DNA from: an uncultured cyanobacterium
GTDB lineage: Bacteria > Cyanobacteriota > Vampirovibrionia > Gastranaerophilales > Gastranaerophilaceae
DNA: 64,000 nucleotides
NCBI GenBank assembly: GCA_902495705.1
Contig: CABUXT010000003.1
Location: forward strand, 62,001 to 126,000
Direction: 5' to 3'
The translations under genes were made by a program, and so were the position numbers. Below, piece after piece: positions 62,326 to 64,000 of this stretch (positions within the stretch are counted from its first letter, which is position 1; every line of letters starts with the position of its first letter). The notes under the pieces are model-generated. The model ran no database searches. It had not been told where the DNA came from and saw only the letters and a list, made by a program, of their open reading frames with translations.

Positions 62326-63528
62326 ATGAAAGAATATAGCAGTTTTAAATATACGTGTTTATTTGGTGGTGGAGCAATCAGAGGTGCGGCTCATGCTGGT
62401 GTTTATAAGGCTTTGTTGCACCTTGGAATTGAACCGACAACCTTGGCAGGCTCTTCCGTAGGTTCGCTTGTTGCTGCGCTGATTGCAGTCGGATATACTC
62501 CTGAAGAGTTATCTCAAGTATTTTTGTCAGTAAATTTTGAATTATTCCGCGATATTTCATTGGGATTTAATCAAAAATTTGCACTTAGTAAGGGTGAAGT
62601 ATTTTTAGAGTGGCTCAGAGATTTGATTGAGCAAAAATTCTATGGTCCTGCTTATCTAAAAGATCAATGTAAGCGCGTGACATTTAGTGATATCAAGAAA
62701 AATTTGATTATTATAACTACTAATATGAACGATTTTTCATGCAAAGAATTTTCAAATTTTGAAACACCTGATTTTGAAATCGCTATGGCTGTAAGGATTT
62801 CTTGTTGCATGCCGGGGCTTATGAGAGCAGTTAATCTTGAAAATGATTTACTTGTTGATGGTGATTTGCAAAAGGGAAAACCGATGTGGTCACTATCAAA
62901 AAATCTGCAAAATTCAGCAGATAGAATCCTTGAAATCAGGCTTGAAGGTACTTTTTCTGGCTCTGACCAAAGTCCGATTGAATATGTTAATGGGATGTAT
63001 TCTTGCATGACATCATCAGAAACTGCTTTTATAAAAAGTATCTATGGGGCGCGAGATAGATTTGATTACTTGGTTGTAAATACAGGTAATGTCGTGGTTG
63101 TAGATTTTAATTATCCGACGGAAAAACGTCAGGCAATTATTGATGATGGTTATCGCCAAACCGAAACGTTTTTCAAGGATTACTTAGTGCTGAAAAAACA
63201 GAAAATATCTGATATTTATTCTGAAATTTTGGATAAATTGCGCCATGTTCAAACCTTTTTCCTTATCAAAAAATATATGGCTGCAAAAAATACCGTTGCT
63301 GAATTGTTTATATATTTGGCAAAAGTTAAAGATATTATTGATGAAGATGTTTTTGGTGCAATCAATGTATTTCAAAAACTTGTTTTTGAAAACGTAAAAT
63401 CAGGTTTGTTGGGTCGCTCAAGCTGTGCAAACACAGATACTGTAAGAAATGCCCTAAATGCCATAATATCAGATTTAACAGTGCGAATTGAAGAAATCGA
63501 TAAGTATATTAATAAATTTTCCGTTTGA
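62326..63528 (+). CDS. Patatin-like phospholipase
   Basis: A 400-aa lipid acyl hydrolase. The oxyanion motif GGGAIRG, the nucleophile elbow GSSVG (Ser44) and the catalytic Asp in LVDGDLQKG are all visible, so the Ser-Asp dyad is complete. The C-terminal 150 residues are helical and not part of the patatin core. There is no signal peptide, so it is either cytoplasmic or exported by another route. The ATG at 62326 follows a terminator. The 3' end contains the promoter of tRNA-Leu. Confidence 0.9.
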   Translation: MKEYSSFKYTCLFGGGAIRGAAHAGVYKALLHLGIEPTTLAGSSVGSLVAALIAVGYTPEELSQVFLSVNFELFRDISLGFNQKFALSKGEVFLEWLRDLIEQKFYGPAYLKDQCKRVTFSDIKKNLIIITTNMNDFSCKEFSNFETPDFEIAMAVRISCCMPGLMRAVNLENDLLVDGDLQKGKPMWSLSKNLQNSADRILEIRLEGTFSGSDQSPIEYVNGMYSCMTSSETAFIKSIYGARDRFDYLVVNTGNVVVVDFNYPTEKRQAIIDDGYRQTETFFKDYLVLKKQKISDIYSEILDKLRHVQTFFLIKKYMAAKNTVAELFIYLAKVKDIIDEDVFGAINVFQKLVFENVKSGLLGRSSCANTDTVRNALNAIISDLTVRIEEIDKYINKFSV

Positions 63529-63553
63529 CATTGAGGATGTTTTGTTATAAGAT
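63525..63553 (+). promoter_or_regulatory. Sigma-70 promoter of tRNA-Leu, overlapping the patatin stop codon
   Basis: TTGACA (63525-63530), a 17-nt spacer and TAAGAT (63548-63553), 24 bp before the tRNA. The -35 box includes the TGA stop of the upstream gene. Confidence 0.85.
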
Positions 63554-63577
63554 AATCACATAGCCGAAGCGATGTTT

Positions 63578-63664
63578 GCTCCAGTGGCGGAATCGGTAGA
63601 CGCGTTGGACTTAAAATCCAATTGGGCGTATAACCCAGTGCCAGTTCAAGTCTGGCCTGGAGCA
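63578..63664 (+). tRNA. tRNA-Leu (anticodon TAA)
   Basis: An 87-nt type II tRNA with a long variable arm (TTGGGCGTATAACCCA). Acceptor GCTCCAG pairs with CTGGAGC, anticodon loop CTTAAAA gives TAA, and GTTCAAGTC is the T-loop. It ends with discriminator A; CCA is not encoded. Confidence 0.95.
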
Positions 63665-63669
63665 ATTTT

Positions 63670-63697
63670 AAAAGACTCACACAAGTGGGTCTTTTTT
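63670..63697 (+). terminator. Terminator of tRNA-Leu
   Basis: AAGACTCAC pairs with GTGGGTCTT (one G-U), followed by TTTTTAG. Confidence 0.85.
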
Positions 63698-63720
63698 AGT
63701 TTTAAGATAAATTCCAAAAT

Positions 63721-63755
63721 AAAAATACCCTACTAATATGTAGGGCATTTTTTAT
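63721..63755. terminator. Bidirectional terminator before the right-end flavoprotein gene
   Basis: CCCTAC/GTAGGG stem (63728-63733 with 63740-63745) with A/T-runs on both sides. Confidence 0.72.
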
Positions 63756-63766
63756 GAATATAATAT

Positions 63767-64000
63767 TTACTTATTCAATTTTTCAAGTAACCAGACGATG
63801 TTTTCGCCGAGGTTTTCCATGTTGAGTTTTGCTTCCTCGTCTGTTTGGACATCTCCTTTATCACGTCCGATTCCAAAGTTCCAATATAATGACCCCGGAA
63901 TAATCATTTCGCGCATTAAAAACATGTGATGGATTGTTGCTTGGATAGCTGGTCCGCCCCCTCTTCTTTGGGCAACTACGGCTGCTCCGATTTTATGTTT
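63767..64000 (-). CDS. Flavodoxin-like / NADPH-dependent FMN reductase family protein, partial
   Basis: The frame is open to the right window edge on the minus strand; only the C-terminal 77 residues are present. They read GAAVVAQRRGGGPAIQATI, then FLMREMIIPGSLYWNFGIG and a charged C-terminal helix ending VWLLEKLNK. This matches the second half of FMN-binding iron-sulfur flavoproteins and related NADPH-dependent FMN reductases, where the RGGG segment lies near the flavin. The start lies outside the window. Confidence 0.75.
   Translation of the reverse strand, partial: KHKIGAAVVAQRRGGGPAIQATIHHMFLMREMIIPGSLYWNFGIGRDKGDVQTDEEAKLNMENLGENIVWLLEKLNK

Overview
This is a 64 kb low-GC bacterial chromosome segment, densely packed with housekeeping genes. 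No phage, integrase, transposase or CRISPR array was seen. The gene content best fits a non-photosynthetic relative of Cyanobacteria of the gut Gastranaerophilales/Vampirovibrionia ('Melainabacteria') type. The reasons are a Tic20-like membrane protein, a group-2 type sigma-70 factor, an orphan OmpR-type regulator, a pseudopilin starting with KKAFTLAEVL, and large helix-ended proteins of unknown function. This assignment is inferred from sequence style, not from a search.

Layout. 1-8.1 kb: the end of a HExxH metallopeptidase, tRNA-Pro, then a plus-strand run (DUF374 acyltransferase, nitrilase-family hydrolase, PBP4-type DacB, GT2 glycosyltransferase, Gfo/Idh/MocA oxidoreductase, CDP-alcohol phosphatidyltransferase, TrmL, NAD(P)HX dehydratase). 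8.1-10.6 kb: a small unknown protein, SpeD, a response regulator and S16. 10.8-17.4 kb: tig-clpP-clpX, polA and a small exported protein. 17.4-27.6 kb (minus strand): TlyA, TatD, a 648-aa HExxH protein, GlnA, PanD, ProS, a TPR protein, an exported protein and an SMR transporter. 27.9-32.1 kb: MTA phosphorylase, two YggT proteins, TrkA and TrkH. 32.7-39.9 kb: an AMIN-like membrane protein, a Ser/Gly/Cys-rich small protein, a 721-aa helix-ended protein, WecB, and a glutaredoxin coupled to a hybrid-cluster-protein homologue that appears to have lost its cluster ligands. 39.9-46.5 kb: S7/S12, Tic20-like with TPR, a coiled-coil protein, an AI-2E family protein and a radical SAM protein. 46.8-64 kb: exported Cys-rich proteins, a histidine phosphatase, LeuD, a SEC-C protein, RecN, a zinc-ribbon/SPFH fusion, a sigma factor, tRNA-Val, a pseudopilin, RlmD, Pgi, TrxB, a HEAT-like protein, a patatin, tRNA-Leu and a partial flavoprotein.

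The most unusual material is intergenic. Nine clusters of short palindromic repeats each abut at least one gene 3' end, and none was seen in divergent promoter regions. The main hairpin family keeps a constant core while its stem arms change in a compensated way. At least five copies carry related inserts of about 50-66 bp at the hairpin tip or at a fixed internal point.

Functional links: SpeD makes decarboxylated SAM and MtnP can recycle the MTA made in polyamine synthesis. Tig/ClpP/ClpX handle folding and proteolysis. TrkA/TrkH import potassium. Thioredoxin reductase, the glutaredoxin and the HCP-like protein suggest thiol redox work. DacB, WecB, GT2 and the acyltransferase point to envelope synthesis.
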